This document shows positions 23,701 to 43,650 of a stretch of DNA of 64,000 nucleotides, in pieces. How positions within the stretch are numbered: the first letter of the stretch is position 1; every line of letters begins with the position of its first letter. The position numbers and the translations under genes are program-made. This stretch comes from Sindora glabra (Eukaryota > Streptophyta > Magnoliopsida > Fabales > Fabaceae). The notes under the pieces are model-generated. The model had not been told where the DNA came from. It made no database searches and worked only from the letters and a program-made list of their open reading frames with translations. The DNA is taken from positions 55,084,876 to 55,148,875 of the forward strand of contig CM035231.1 in NCBI GenBank assembly GCA_020226215.1, given 5' to 3'.

Positions 23701-26518
23701 GTTAGTCTATGCATGCATGCATAGGGGGAGAGAGTGAGCAGTATCTCTGTGGTGAACTTGGTTTCTAATATTAAGATAATAAATCTACCTTTTTCTACTA
23801 CTTTCCCTCGGTGAAGAACGGCAATCATGTCAGCTTCCCTTATAGTACTTAAACGGTGGGCTACAATGACAGTAGTACGGTTTATCATAACTCTGTCCAG
23901 TGCCTCCTGCACCATTCTCTCAGATTCAGCATCAAGGGCACTTGTAGCTTCATCAAGAAGTAGAATTCTTGGGTCTTTTAGAATTGCTCTTGCTAGAGCA
24001 ACTCTCTGCTTTTGACCCCCAGAGAGCTGAGTTCCATGCTCACCAACCATTGTGTCTAGTCCCTAGATTCATCATTTTACAAAACTAGAGCGGTAAAAAG
24101 ACCGTCCAGCATAAATAGGCATTTATAAAATAATTTTCTTCAGTATCAAATAATATGAGTCCAGTTTAAATAGGCATTTATAAAATAATTTTCTTTAGTA
24201 TCAAAGAATATGAATTAATAAATGATTCCAAAATGCCAAGAGAACATTTGGAACCATCAAGCTCCGAATTTTATAACACCAAAATACAATATCAAGGTCT
24301 TCTTGAAACTGTGAGGGCTCACCTGAGGAAGTTTATCTATGAATTTAGCAGCATTAGCAAGTTCTGCTGCAGCTTTGATTTCTTCATCTGTTGCACCATC
24401 CTTTCCATAGGCAATATTCTCTTTAATGCTACAAGTAAATAGTACTGGTTCTTGGCTGACGAGGCCTATTTTATTTCTAATCCATTTCAGTTTAATGTCT
24501 TTGAGATTGATTCCATCAATGAGAACTTCACCAGCCTGGGGATCGTAAAATCTCTCTATCAAACTAATAACTGTTGATTTACCACTCCCACTTTGCCCTA
24601 CCAAGGCTGCAGTAGTGCCACTTGGTATCAAAAGAGAAAATCCATTGAAAATCTGGTCGTCTGGTCTTGTAGGGTAGCTAAAGCAAACCTCCTTGAGTTC
24701 TATATCACCACAGATATCTTCTAGCTGCTGACCAGTATTATCATAAGCATCGATTTCAGGATGCCTGTTAATTGTTTCAAACATAATATAGGCTGCTGCT
24801 TGTCCTGCTGCAAATGCACTTAAGCTTGGAGATGTCTGCCCAAGAGACCTGGGAAATAATATTAGGAAAGGGAAAAAGTGATATGTTATTATCCCTTTTA
24901 TTCTATCATATATTTGTATATAAATATTTAATAACCAGAGAGTAAGTCTTGAATCAATTTTGGAAATGATAGGTCCATATTACAGGAGATAAAGCAGAAG
25001 CTTACAAGCAGCCATTCAATACTGCAAAAAATATAGTTATGACGCTTCCTCCTGTGTATCCTTTCTCTAGTACCAGCTTCCCTCCATACCACATAGTCAA
25101 AGCATGAGTGCAGTAAACTAATAAACGAACTGAACCATAACCAAAACCTGCTGCTACTCCCTCTTGAACACCAGCCCTGTAAGCTTCTAGTAAGGATTGG
25201 TTGTATTTAGCTATGGCTTGCTTCTCCCCAGTAAATGATGCAACCTGCATAGGAGTAAACAAAGCTCTGTCGACATTCTGCAGTTAAAGGAAAGAACAAA
25301 TTAAAGTTTTTTCTGGAGAATGGCTCACTGTTCTAATTGAGCCAATTGTCTGGTCTACCACAGTTGCTGCTGCTGAATAAGCTGCTTGTCCTCGGGATGA
25401 CATCTTTCCAATAACAAAGCTCATCATGGCACCAGAGAAGACAAGAAGGGGAATAGATGGTAGCAGGACAAGAGTTAGAAGCCAACCCTTGATGAATGCT
25501 ATGACAAAACCTCCAAAGAAGGTTGCCATCAACTGTATGAATTTTCCTACCTGATGTTTACCCCAAATAGGAAAAAGAACAAGTTAAAGGGAAGTTTGCT
25601 TTCAGTGAAATGGATAAAAAATTTCTTAAATTGTGATTTATGAAGAGTAAAGGAAATGGTTCTGATTTTAAACTTTCGTAGTGGTCCATTAGTACCTTCT
25701 CCCCCATGGCATCTTGAATAAGAACGGTATCACCTGACATCCTTCCAACAACCTCACCACTAGAAGTATCCTTATCAAAGAAGCTGATATCTTGCCTCAG
25801 AATTGCTTTCAGGTATAAACCTCTTATTCGTGCAGCCTGTCGCTCTCCAGTGACCATCCAGCAACACATCTCTGGCAGATAAAACATAGGCATTAGCTAT
25901 TTTTCAGATTAACTAAATTATGTTTCAGTGTTACCAGCAGAGAATCCAATGAGCTTACGCAGAAATGATGCGAAAAAGGAACCCACAGCCAAGTATACGA
26001 ACTTCAGAGATACCTGAGCATAAAAGTAATCGCCATGGCATGAAAATTGGGGTAACTTAATGTTGCTGCGGGATCAAATATCCAAAAAGTTGTTGCATGG
26101 CCAACCGCAGATGCACAGTTATACTTCAAATGTTGATAATTGGCAACAGTACAGACTACAGATCATAAATTACCTTTGCAACTTCGTGAACAAGTTGTTT
26201 GGTGTTCACATTTACTCCAAATGCATCAATTATATCTCCAAGGATTAAAGTCATTAAAGGCGAAGAGATTCCACTTCCCATGCAAGCTATTGTCCCAACA
26301 AACATCAACAACTTATCTGAAGTGTCTGCAAATGTGAAAAGCTTGTAAAAGGGTACTCTGTTGTTCTTTTTGTCTTTCTTCTTGCTCTTTTCTGAATCTT
26401 GCTTTTTGTCGGATTTCTTTCCATGGATATCTTCAGAACCTATAATTCGTGGATGGCTTGCTAATCCTTTTTCCTCACTTGTAGTAATGCCTTTATCCAA
26501 GCTGGTGTTTCCTGCCAT
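20704..26518 (-). CDS. ABCB: ABC transporter B family (MDR/P-glycoprotein), left tandem copy, intact
   Basis: Full-size ABC exporter (TMD-NBD-TMD-NBD) of the plant ABCB4/11/21 group, plasma-membrane pumps of which several Arabidopsis members move auxin; the substrate here is unknown. Coding exons on the minus strand: 26518-26174, 26013-25959, 25871-25696, 25550-25329, 25244-25006, 24848-24323, 24062-23789, 23468-22579, 22284-22018, 21884-21621, 21486-21193, 21057-20704. All introns are GT-AG. The total is 3906 nt, 1301 aa, with no internal stop. NBD1 has Walker A GQSGSGKST (430-438), LSGGQ (534-538), Walker B Asp558/Glu559 and His590. NBD2 has GESGSGKST (1092-1100), LSGGQ (1197-1201), Asp1221/Glu1222 and His1253. 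The start is ATG (MAGNTSLDK), because the upstream frame has only a non-ATG codon. The N-terminus is Lys-rich and the linker Ser-rich. TM5 carries unusual Arg306 and His313. The group is sure; an exact orthologue name is not. Confidence 0.95.
23540..23650 (+). mobile_element. RTE-LINE 3' tail inserted in intron 7 of the left ABCB gene
   Basis: A 111-bp fragment, antisense to the gene, matches the end of the LINE at 882-2731: 'aaaatctagtttttgatag', then 'agtgggataagg' and TTG repeats. It is bounded by a 12-bp direct repeat 'tgcttagtattg' (23528-23539 and 23651-23662), extendable to 14 bp, as expected for target-primed reverse transcription. The right gene copy lacks it in its 110-bp intron 7. 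Confidence 0.9.
24113..24222. repeat. Tandem 55-bp duplication in intron 6 of the left ABCB gene
   Basis: Two copies start 'aaataggcatttataaaat' at 24113 and 24168 and differ at a few bases. They lie between exons 7 and 6 and leave the splice sites untouched. Intron 6 of the right copy has a MITE instead. Confidence 0.85.
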
Positions 26519-27860
26519 TTTTGTCGAACAATGTCTCACAAACACCGCTGGTAGCTGGAAGAGCGCTGCAGACAAAGCATTAATAGTTCAAGTCAGCAGT
26601 GAGGTTTATATTATGGCATTATGAAATCTAATAATCAGTTTTAGGAACAAATTTTCCTTATTTTCATTTCGGTTTGATGCGCTGGCCATTGGATATTTAT
26701 GGTATATTTGAGAGTTAGGAGGGGAAGTGAAGGGAAGATAATAGGAGAGAATGAAAGGGAAAGGAAGGAATAAGAATGAAGGGTTAAGTAATGCCTTTCC
26801 CTTTCTCTTGTTTGGATGTATAAAATCATAATGAAGGATAATGGAAGGTTAAGCAGAATGCATAGCTAATTATAATGCATTTTTACAATTTTACCTTTTT
26901 CTAAAATGTTAATTTATCAATGAGTGTTAAAAATTTTAAGTTAAAATAATATAGAAAGTTAAAATAGTAAATTAAATAGATAACCTTTCAAAACCCTTCA
27001 AATGGGAGGAAGACAGAAAATTGAATGTTGGAGGGATTTGGAGGGTCAATCATGACATCCTATCCTCTTCCCCTTCTTGTCTAAAACTTGCAAAAAAGGG
27101 AAAGGTTATACCATAATCTTTCCTTTTCTTTCCTTCCCCTCCATTTCCCCATCCAAACAACCCATTCAAGTTTATGTTCGTGATTCTAGGAGGTGTTGTC
27201 TCCAGTGATATTCTTAGACTTCAGGAGTATTTACTGTTTCTGTGCCTTTTCTTTTCCTTGTAGTTATGTATTTTCTTTTAGGTACAGTCAACCAAGTGGC
27301 CAACCATATATGCATACAATTCATTTCCGCATAAAAAATTCAGTGTTTCAAAAATTTGAAGAACACAGAGGACAATTGTCAGTTTTCAGTTAAAAACCAT
27401 TATTGAAGTGAGTGTTAAGGATATCAGAAATTTCAGCAGAAGAGAAGCTGTGAAAATTTTCAGGTTGTTGCCTTAAATATCATCAAATTCAACAGTATAG
27501 CTATACATAAAAGAAAATAAGTCCACATAGAAGGCAAAGTTACCGGCAGGAAGGAAACTATGCTAAAGGCACACTTTCAGAACCATAGGAAATCAGAACA
27601 CATTCAAAACCATCATATCTGTGTTTGTGTGTGTGTGTGTGTCTCAATTTACAGGAAGCAAAGGCCTTCCTGATTCATATTATTCTGTGAAATGGAAAAA
27701 GAAGCTAAAATGAACCTTGTGCTAACTTCAGATGGTTGAAGTTCTTCCTGCCTTCAATGAATGATATTAGCAGCAAGCAAACAGATGAATGAAAGGTAAC
27801 CACACCAGTAGGCACTAGCTTAGAATTGCAAGCTAGCTTGATTTAGCCCAGTTTAGCTTA
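26519..27860 (-). promoter_or_regulatory. 5' leader of the left ABCB gene, with a 5'UTR intron
   Basis: A probable 5'UTR intron runs from a donor 'CAAG|GTTCATTT' (exon end 27716) to an acceptor 'TCTGCAG|CG' (exon resumes 26565), leaving a non-coding first exon of about 27716-27860. Both splice sites and their flanks match the right copy ('TTAAG|GTTCATTT' at 43429; 'CTGCAG|CT' at 42896), which is the main support. The transcription start is inferred from the TATA box at 27884-27891. The intron is about 1150 bp and carries a MITE. Confidence 0.55.
26808..27160. mobile_element. MITE-like element in the left gene's 5'UTR intron
   Basis: The left end 'ttgtttggatg' (26808-26818) has its reverse complement 'catccaaacaa' at 27150-27160, and the inverted similarity extends inward through purine-rich sequence for some tens of bases. 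Length (about 353 bp), lack of coding sequence and location fit a miniature inverted-repeat element. No target duplication was confirmed, so the superfamily is not assigned. Confidence 0.55.
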
Positions 27861-27883
27861 CTTTGATAAAGTAAAAGAGGAGA

Positions 27884-27891
27884 ATTTTATA
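27884..27891 (-). promoter_or_regulatory. TATA box of the left ABCB gene
   Basis: The minus strand reads TATAAAAT in a context preceded by GGGGG. It stands roughly 170 bp upstream of the predicted leader-exon donor, which is a plausible core-promoter position. It is inferred, not tested. Confidence 0.45.
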
Positions 27892-30169
27892 CCCCCATTT
27901 GCTAAATGCACAAATAACTAACAATGTTTGTGTAGGGTCTGAATGCACCAATGATCATCTCATGTTTGTCACTTTATTGAGTATATGCTTTGTGGTTGGT
28001 TTTGGTGAAGCAGGTTGTGTTTTGTATGTAGCTGCAAGCTTGTTCCTGCTTTATTGGGACATTGATGTCATTGGTTAAATCAAAAATTAATTAACTCTAG
28101 TAATGAAGACTCTGAAAAGTTGAAGCTACAAATCTCTCGAGTCCAAAGATTTGTCTATTTTTTATGTATTTTATGTCCAAATATATTGATTTTCTATTCT
28201 ATTTGATTTGATGTTATAAATATATTATGATATTCTCATATCCTATCTTCTATTTTACTCCTACGATTTTCTTATAAAACATATAAATTCTATTCTAAAT
28301 TTCACACACACTCTATTGGAGATATAATATTTCCAAGCGTGTATAGGTCCGCTGTATTAATTGTAGCTGCAGTTATGTCTAACAATTCAAATGAATAAGT
28401 CTATTTTTTCATGCAATTTACATTAATCAATGTTTAAATGTAGCAATCGCAGTTCCAATTATTAAAAAGGATTAGATCCTTTTCAAGTACGGTTTTCGAT
28501 ATGGCTTGATAATTATTTTTATAAATATTTTAAGTAACTTGTTTCGGAAATACTTCTCTTCTTTTTTCTTCTAGGAAATAATATTGGATTGTAATCTTCT
28601 TTTTTTCATAGATTTGAATTTATGAGAGAGAAATAACACCAATTTTTTTAATACAATGACAATACAAATATAAAAAGGATCTATCACTCATTCATTAATC
28701 TATTATCAGTGTAAATTAAATTTACAGTATTACCCATTCATTTGTCATTATATTAATAAAAATTATTAAAATATATTTATTATAGTTAAAAATTTTAATT
28801 ATTATTAATTTTTTTAACAACATATCTTCTTATTATTTATTGATAGTGTAAAATTTTTTACACTAATTATGAATCAAATTTAAATTCATATATAAATATC
28901 ATGATAAGTTTCAAGAAAAAAGATCGATTTAAATAAATTTCATTAGAGTGCAACTAATTCATTGTCATCAATAGTACTGCTTATGTTATAAGTTTGACAA
29001 TATGGGAGGCCAACCAAACATCATCTCCTGCACCATGCATCATGGTCCCCAATTTTTTTATGCAAAGGTTGTTAATTGATTTGGATCCAATTGATTGAGC
29101 ACATGAATTATTGATTGACCTACTCGTAAATTTAATCTCTAGGGTTCTTCTTGTTATTATTTCCCATTTTTATTCTCTTTCATTTGCTCAGGAAACTTAG
29201 GGACCACATGATAATATTTTGTCAATTGGAATCATCCTTGTGAACTCTTCTGCGAATAGCATTTTATCAAGAAAAAAAAAGGACTAAATTTCATGACCGT
29301 ACTTCCATAATAAATAAATATACTGATAATATAAATAAATATTTATTTTAATAGGATTTAATTAGTTTTAGGATTTTTTAGTATTTTAGGGGCACTGATA
29401 GTAACCTTAAGGATTGGGAAAGTTTAGAAGTTCATGATGCAAAAATACGAGAACCATTAAGTAGAAGAAAAAAAAATCGTGCAACAGAGTTTTATATTTG
29501 TAAAATATTCATTAGGCTGTACAATGCTCAAAAGCCTTAGCTAATGTGATATGGGGGTATTTTTAGGCTGTTTAGGTCCTAGTATAGGCACGTTAGTCCT
29601 CGGGACTTGGAGGGTACCCTTATTTCTTTTTTTTTTTTTTTTCTCCTTTTAAGCAAGGGTACCCTTATTTCTATACCATGTGATCTGCATCTCAAAGAAA
29701 AAAAAAAAAATCTTATTTTCAGTTTGAATGAAAGTTTTTCGCACCCTTGACGGGGTGTGAGGTCAGGATTAAATTTATTTTTTATGCAGAAATGTAAGCG
29801 AGGAAGTGAAATTAAAAAATTGATTGTAGTGTTATTTTTTTTAATAATGTTAAAAATGGCCGCACAAATATAAAATTCTGAAATTAATTTAGAATATAAA
29901 ATAAGACAAAAATCTTCAAATAATAACTTCAATCAATTGAGTCAACACCTCTCGGCACAGTAATATTATTTTGGGCTTCTTTCATAAGCTAGCTCAGTGT
30001 CACTAGACTCACTAGCCCTGGGAACTTCAGAATAATATAAATAATTTACAATCATTTTTAAAATTTTTTTTAATGGTATCTTCTTTTTCTTGAAATATAA
30101 ATTAACTTTATTTTTTTTTTATATACATGCGTCTCTCTCTTTTATCATTAAGCATATACTCTCAACCTT

Positions 30170-30171
<2 letters not shown>
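27892..30171. other. Intergenic DNA upstream of the left ABCB gene
   Basis: It contains distal promoter sequence of the left gene and AT-rich DNA. A poly-T tract bounded by a 17-bp direct repeat lies at 29611-29672. No gene is supported. Short open frames here lack any recognisable domain. Confidence 0.4.
29611..29672 (-). repeat. 17-bp direct repeat around a poly-T tract
   Basis: 'agggtacccttatttct' occurs at 29611-29627 and 29656-29672. Between them are a long T run and 'ctccttttaagca'. The layout resembles a very short retro-insertion (poly-A on the minus strand) with its target duplication, though replication slippage could also explain it. Confidence 0.6.

Positions 30172-30218
<47 letters not shown>
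30172..30218. repeat. (AG)n microsatellite
   Basis: This is an uninterrupted AG dinucleotide repeat of about 23 units. It is intergenic and likely polymorphic. Confidence 0.95.
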
Positions 30219-30221
<3 letters not shown>

Positions 30222-30721
30222 GAGTTTATATTTAAAAAATAGAAGAATGTGGATGTAATTGGTTTAAATTTCATAAAAGGGAGGTGTAATTTACTGAAAT
30301 AATATACTGACAAATTAATAACAAGTCGGGAAATGTATGCTCAGAAATTTTAAGACTTCTTATAAATTTTAATATAAAAAATTATAATTTTGTGTAAAAA
30401 ATGTCTTATTAGACAAAAAATTACATATTTATCATTTAAAATTGCATCAAAATGTTTTTCTTTTAAAAACTAGTCTTTTATGTAAAAAGTACAACTTGTA
30501 ATAAAAATATTATGAAATATATAAAACCTTCCTACAAAAATTACAAAAATTGTGTAATAGGCATAGAAGTATAATCCATAAAAGTTTTATGATTGAAGTT
30601 ATTTTAAACATAACGTGATTCACTTGAGAGGAAAAAATGAAATGATTCTGGGGTCCTGAAATTTGGCCAACTAGTTGATGATAACAAAAGGATAAGATTA
30701 AACAAGGAATCAATTTTAATT

Positions 30722-32312
30722 GGAAAAAATATAAAATACTCTCTTTAATTTTAATTTTGGAGTGATTGAATTTTGTTCTCTTTCTTCAACTTTGTAAATT
30801 TGAAAATTATCCTCTTAAACTTTATAACACTTAAAATTATTATTTATCATCAACTTAATTTATTATTTTATCAAATTAGATTTTTTAATTTTTTTAAATA
30901 AGAATTATGCAATTATAGCATGTTAATATATCTTTTTTTAAATAATTTCTATGTTATATAATTAATATGAGTTAAATTAAATATATAAAGTTTTAATTAA
31001 ATAATAAAAAATAAATTGTGAAATTATATGTAAAAAATGATGGAATAAATCAATATATTCTAATATTATCGCCTTATTTGATAATTAATTAATCATACTA
31101 TTAATAATTAGGTTGATTGAATTAATTATTAATTAATAATTAATTATATTAACTAATTTGATTAATTGATAGAATTAATTATTTATATAAAAATATTTCA
31201 TAAAATTAACTATTTATTAGTTACTATTTGTATTTAAATGATATATGAAGGATATATAGTATTTTATAATTTATTTGAGTATTTTTTACTTTAATAATAT
31301 TTTAAATTATAATATATTATTTTTTATATTAATTTTTTAAAAATTTACTATCAATATGCCTTATTATACTTATTTTATTTTTTAAAATATAAATAATTAT
31401 AATTTTCTAATTAAAAATATTTTTAATATTTTAGTAGATGTAATAACTACTTAAAATTTATTTTGTAACTATTTTTAATATTAAATTTAAAATTCACATA
31501 CTCATCATTGAAAATATTGATGAATTACACATTTTAAATATAAAAATATATCTTTCATAAATAATGTCATTTCATTGTTTCCTTTTCTGGTAATATATAT
31601 TGTTCTTTAATTTAAAATATATCATTTAATAAAAGACTAATAATTTTTTCAATATATTTTATATTATTTTCTAAAAGTAAAACATATATGCTCTCTTTTT
31701 TTATACAATTTTGATAGAAATGATATGATTATATTCATGTAATTTATTATTATTACATATATATTTTCATATAATTTATAATATTTATTTAATTTTTATT
31801 TAAAAAATAAATAATTATAATTTATTATATGTATTTGGATTTTTTTAAGAAATAAATAAATATAATTTAATATATTCTTATTTATTAAGGATGAAAATGT
31901 AAAAAAATTATAATTATGGGCATAAATATCTTTTTCTATACTAAATATGAATTAATTATTTAAAAAAATTAGTTTTCCTAACTTTTTTTTAAAATGACTG
32001 TTTGAGAGTTAATAAGTTGATTAAAATGATTATTTTTTAAATATTAAAATTAGTTAGTTGACTTGATTAAATAATTAAAAGAATTTAAATCAGCCAAAAA
32101 TTGATAAAAAAACTATTTGCCAAACACTTTATATGATTCTTATTTAAAAATTTTACTAAAAAATTTATAATTAGATAAAATGATTCGTCAAGTTAATAAT
32201 GATCGTTAATTTTAAGTTTTTTTTTTAATTCAAGAGAGTAATCTTTAAATTTTTAAAATAAAATGAGACAAAATCTTAATTCAAAATTGAAGCGAAATAT
32301 TTTGCATTTTCC
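30722..32312. mobile_element. AT-rich non-coding element with long imperfect terminal inverted repeats
   Basis: The left end starts GGAAAAAATATAAAATACTC. The reverse complement of the right end starts GGAAAATGCAAAATATTTCG. The inverted similarity continues through 'CAATTTT', 'TTTTGTCTC' and 'TTACTCTCTT' blocks for about 90 bp. The 1.6 kb interior is extremely AT-rich, with palindromic 'aattaattaat' stretches and no coding frame. This fits a non-autonomous DNA transposon. No target duplication was found, so class and exact ends are uncertain. Confidence 0.5.
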
Positions 32313-32748
32313 GCCATTCTTATTTAGCATTCTTCTGTAATGAGACTGTTGTGCAATTAAATCAATATCATTTCTCTACACGCAAATACAATGTACGAAG
32401 TCAGGACACTGACAGGAATACCAACGTAGAAAATATTAAAAATTTCAAAATACAAGACATGATATGATAAATAATTTAAAATTATATTAATACAGGCCTT
32501 AATATAAATAAATATAACTCTAATACATATTTGATATTTGTTTGAACCAAGTTGAAGGGTTTTAAGGAGTGTCCAGATACATAACAGACCTTTATTGGTT
32601 TTTGTATTCTGCGGTCTGCAACTTAACTTGATTCTTACATATTCGGCCAATTATCAAGTTTTATGTCCCCTTCATCTATATGCTCTACTTCCCACCATGC
32701 CCGCTTTTCCAAAATTAAAACAAAATTTTACTAATTAAAATCATTTTT

Positions 32749-32987
32749 AAGGATTCGATTTCTTTTAATCTAGTTATTGACTTACAACTAGCTTGATGTT
32801 TCATGCAAAATATATATTAAAAAAAAGATAATAATAAGGGAATTCTTTGGTCACCCCCCCCCCCAAATGAAAATCCAGTTTAAGGAATCGATTTCTTTTA
32901 ATTTAGCTATTGAATTACAACCAACTTGATGTTTCGTGAAAAATTTATATGAAAAAAAATTAGATAATAATGAGGGAATTCTTTGGT
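32749..32987. repeat. Duplication of about 105 bp, two copies, with poly-C run
   Basis: Unit 1 starts at 32749 ('aaggattcgatttctttt') and unit 2 at 32882 ('aaggaatcgatttctttt'). Both end near 'gaattctttgg'. An 11-base C run lies at 32854-32864 between the copies, which is unusual in this AT-rich DNA. Confidence 0.8.
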
Positions 32988-33150
32988 TCTTATTTAAAAA
33001 CTTTATCTGAACCCTTCATTTGGGTGGATCCGCCGCCATTATCCTCCGCCGCCATTATCCACTCAAATTGAAGGTTCGAATGGGTGAGGATCAGTACCCA
33101 AAAAAATGTTATTAAAGTATGCGACTTGTAATAAACATGAATTCAAATAA

Positions 33151-33540
33151 TTGTTACATTTTTCAAGGAATATTAGAGCAACATTAAAAAAATGTAGTTA
33201 CTAATAGTTTCAAATTCTGATCTTTCATTTTGATAATTCCATCGTATCTATCAAAATAAAGAGTCAAAATAATGTGAAATAATGTTATCGGTAAGACACA
33301 ACTACCAAATCGTATATTAAAATGATGTAGAAATGCGAAATAAGTGTTATCAAAATTTCAAATTTTAATATTTGTTACATTTTTCAAGGAAGACTAGAGT
33401 AACATTAAGAAAGTTGAGCTATTAATAATTTCAAATTCTGAGCTTCCATTTTAGTGGCAATTATATCTATCAAGATAGAAAGTCAAAATGATATGAAATA
33501 ATATTATTGGTAAAACACAACTACCAAATCATATATCATA
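33151..33540. repeat. Duplication of about 170 bp, period about 221 bp
   Basis: Units start 'ttgttacatttttcaagga' at 33151 and 33372 and end in 'acaactaccaaatc' near 33319 and 33539. They sit in the 3' flank of the right ABCB gene. A smaller repeat 'ccgccgccattatcc' lies just left (about 33031-33061). Confidence 0.85.
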
Positions 33541-33762
33541 TTTTTTACATTTAAACAAATATTTTACATTAATTTTAAAATTCAACAATAAAACACTAAA
33601 TACCTACCAGCTTTACATTTTTCGTGAAGATAGCACCTTAAAAGACAGTTGAAAGATATCCACCTGCAATCTTGCATATGTAAGATAGTCACTACAGAGA
33701 AGTAAGTCCCGAACCTCCTAAACTTCCAAGACAAAAGGAGCACTAAGGTACGAAAGACAAGT

Positions 33763-42833
<9,071 letters not shown>

Positions 42834-43525
42834 TTTCCTCAAGGACGGCTTCTATCAGTTTAAACACGTTCAGTCACACTAGTTATAAAAAAATAGCTGC
42901 AGCAGAAGCATTCATAATTTGAGTCACTGTCGCTCAACATGAAATTTTCTTTGTGAACTCCGTAAACTGATCATGAAATTTTCAGCTTTATTAGTTATGT
43001 TCATTGAATTGGTAGTGGAAATTACATTATTTAGCAGTTAAGAAGTTATTATCAGACAGAATGGTTGCTGATAATGACATCTGTGTGTGTATGTACTCCT
43101 GTGTTTAAAATTAAATTCGTTGTAAAAACCATGTTTAGTTAGTTTAAAGTCAGAAATTTCACCAAAATTGGAGCAACATACACTGGCAACTATTAGACTT
43201 GATATATAAGCAATTTCAACTTGCAAAGTGACATAAGAAGAAATAGTTTCTAGAGAAGCATATACACAAACAGATGGGGAGAGGAATAGAGGAAGATAAC
43301 AACTCAGTAATACTTCCATAATCAATAGGACTACATAAAAAGCAGTAAAAGCCAAAAGATATATAATTCACTTATGAAAATATAGTAACTGAGAAAGTAT
43401 GTTATCTGAAGGAAAACTCGAAATGAACCTTAAGTGAACTTGAGGTAGATGAAGCAAACTCAGCATTCAAAATAAGATGGCAAACTAGCACTGCAACAAA
43501 GGAATGAAAGAGAAAATATGTTGGA
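42834..43525 (-). promoter_or_regulatory. 5' leader of the right ABCB gene, with a 5'UTR intron
   Basis: The predicted non-coding exon is about 43429-43525, with donor 'TTAAG|GTTCATTT' (intron starts 43428) and acceptor 'CTGCAG|CT' (exon resumes 42896). The intron is about 532 bp. The sequence around both sites is conserved with the left gene ('ctgcagcagaagcatt' against 'ctgcagacaaagcatt' in plus orientation). Exon ends are inferred by comparison, not from transcripts. Confidence 0.55.
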
Positions 43526-43548
43526 TGTTTGAACCCAGTTGCCATGGT

Positions 43549-43650
43549 AGTTAGCTTTATAACATCATGGAAAAGTAACAGAACTTAATCAAATATCTTA
43601 ATATTCCAAGTCTAATGTGGAAGTTAGCTTTGTGACATCATGGAAGTAAA
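43549..43650. repeat. Direct repeat in the promoter of the right ABCB gene
   Basis: 'agttagctttataacatcatggaa' at 43549 recurs as a close copy ('agttagctttgtgacatcatggaa') about 73 bp away at 43622. The distal copy contains TGACATCA, similar to a bZIP-type site, and the proximal copy contains the proposed TATA box. Function is only inferred. Confidence 0.6.
43555..43561 (-). promoter_or_regulatory. TATA box of the right ABCB gene
   Basis: The minus strand reads TTATAAAGC about 125 bp upstream of the predicted leader donor at 43429, consistent with a start near 43525. It is inferred from position and sequence alone. Confidence 0.4.

Noticed and set aside
26519..26575. N-terminal extension of the left ABCB protein (19 residues)
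   Set aside because: The frame would need a TTG start and lies across the predicted leader acceptor. ATG at 26518 matches the family N-terminus and the paralogue.
29579..29932. 117-codon minus-strand frame
   Set aside because: It runs through a poly-T tract and its flanking direct repeat, shows no domain and sits in non-coding composition.
30119..30313. 64-codon minus-strand frame with a Ser-Leu repeat
   Set aside because: It is produced by the AG microsatellite at 30172-30218.
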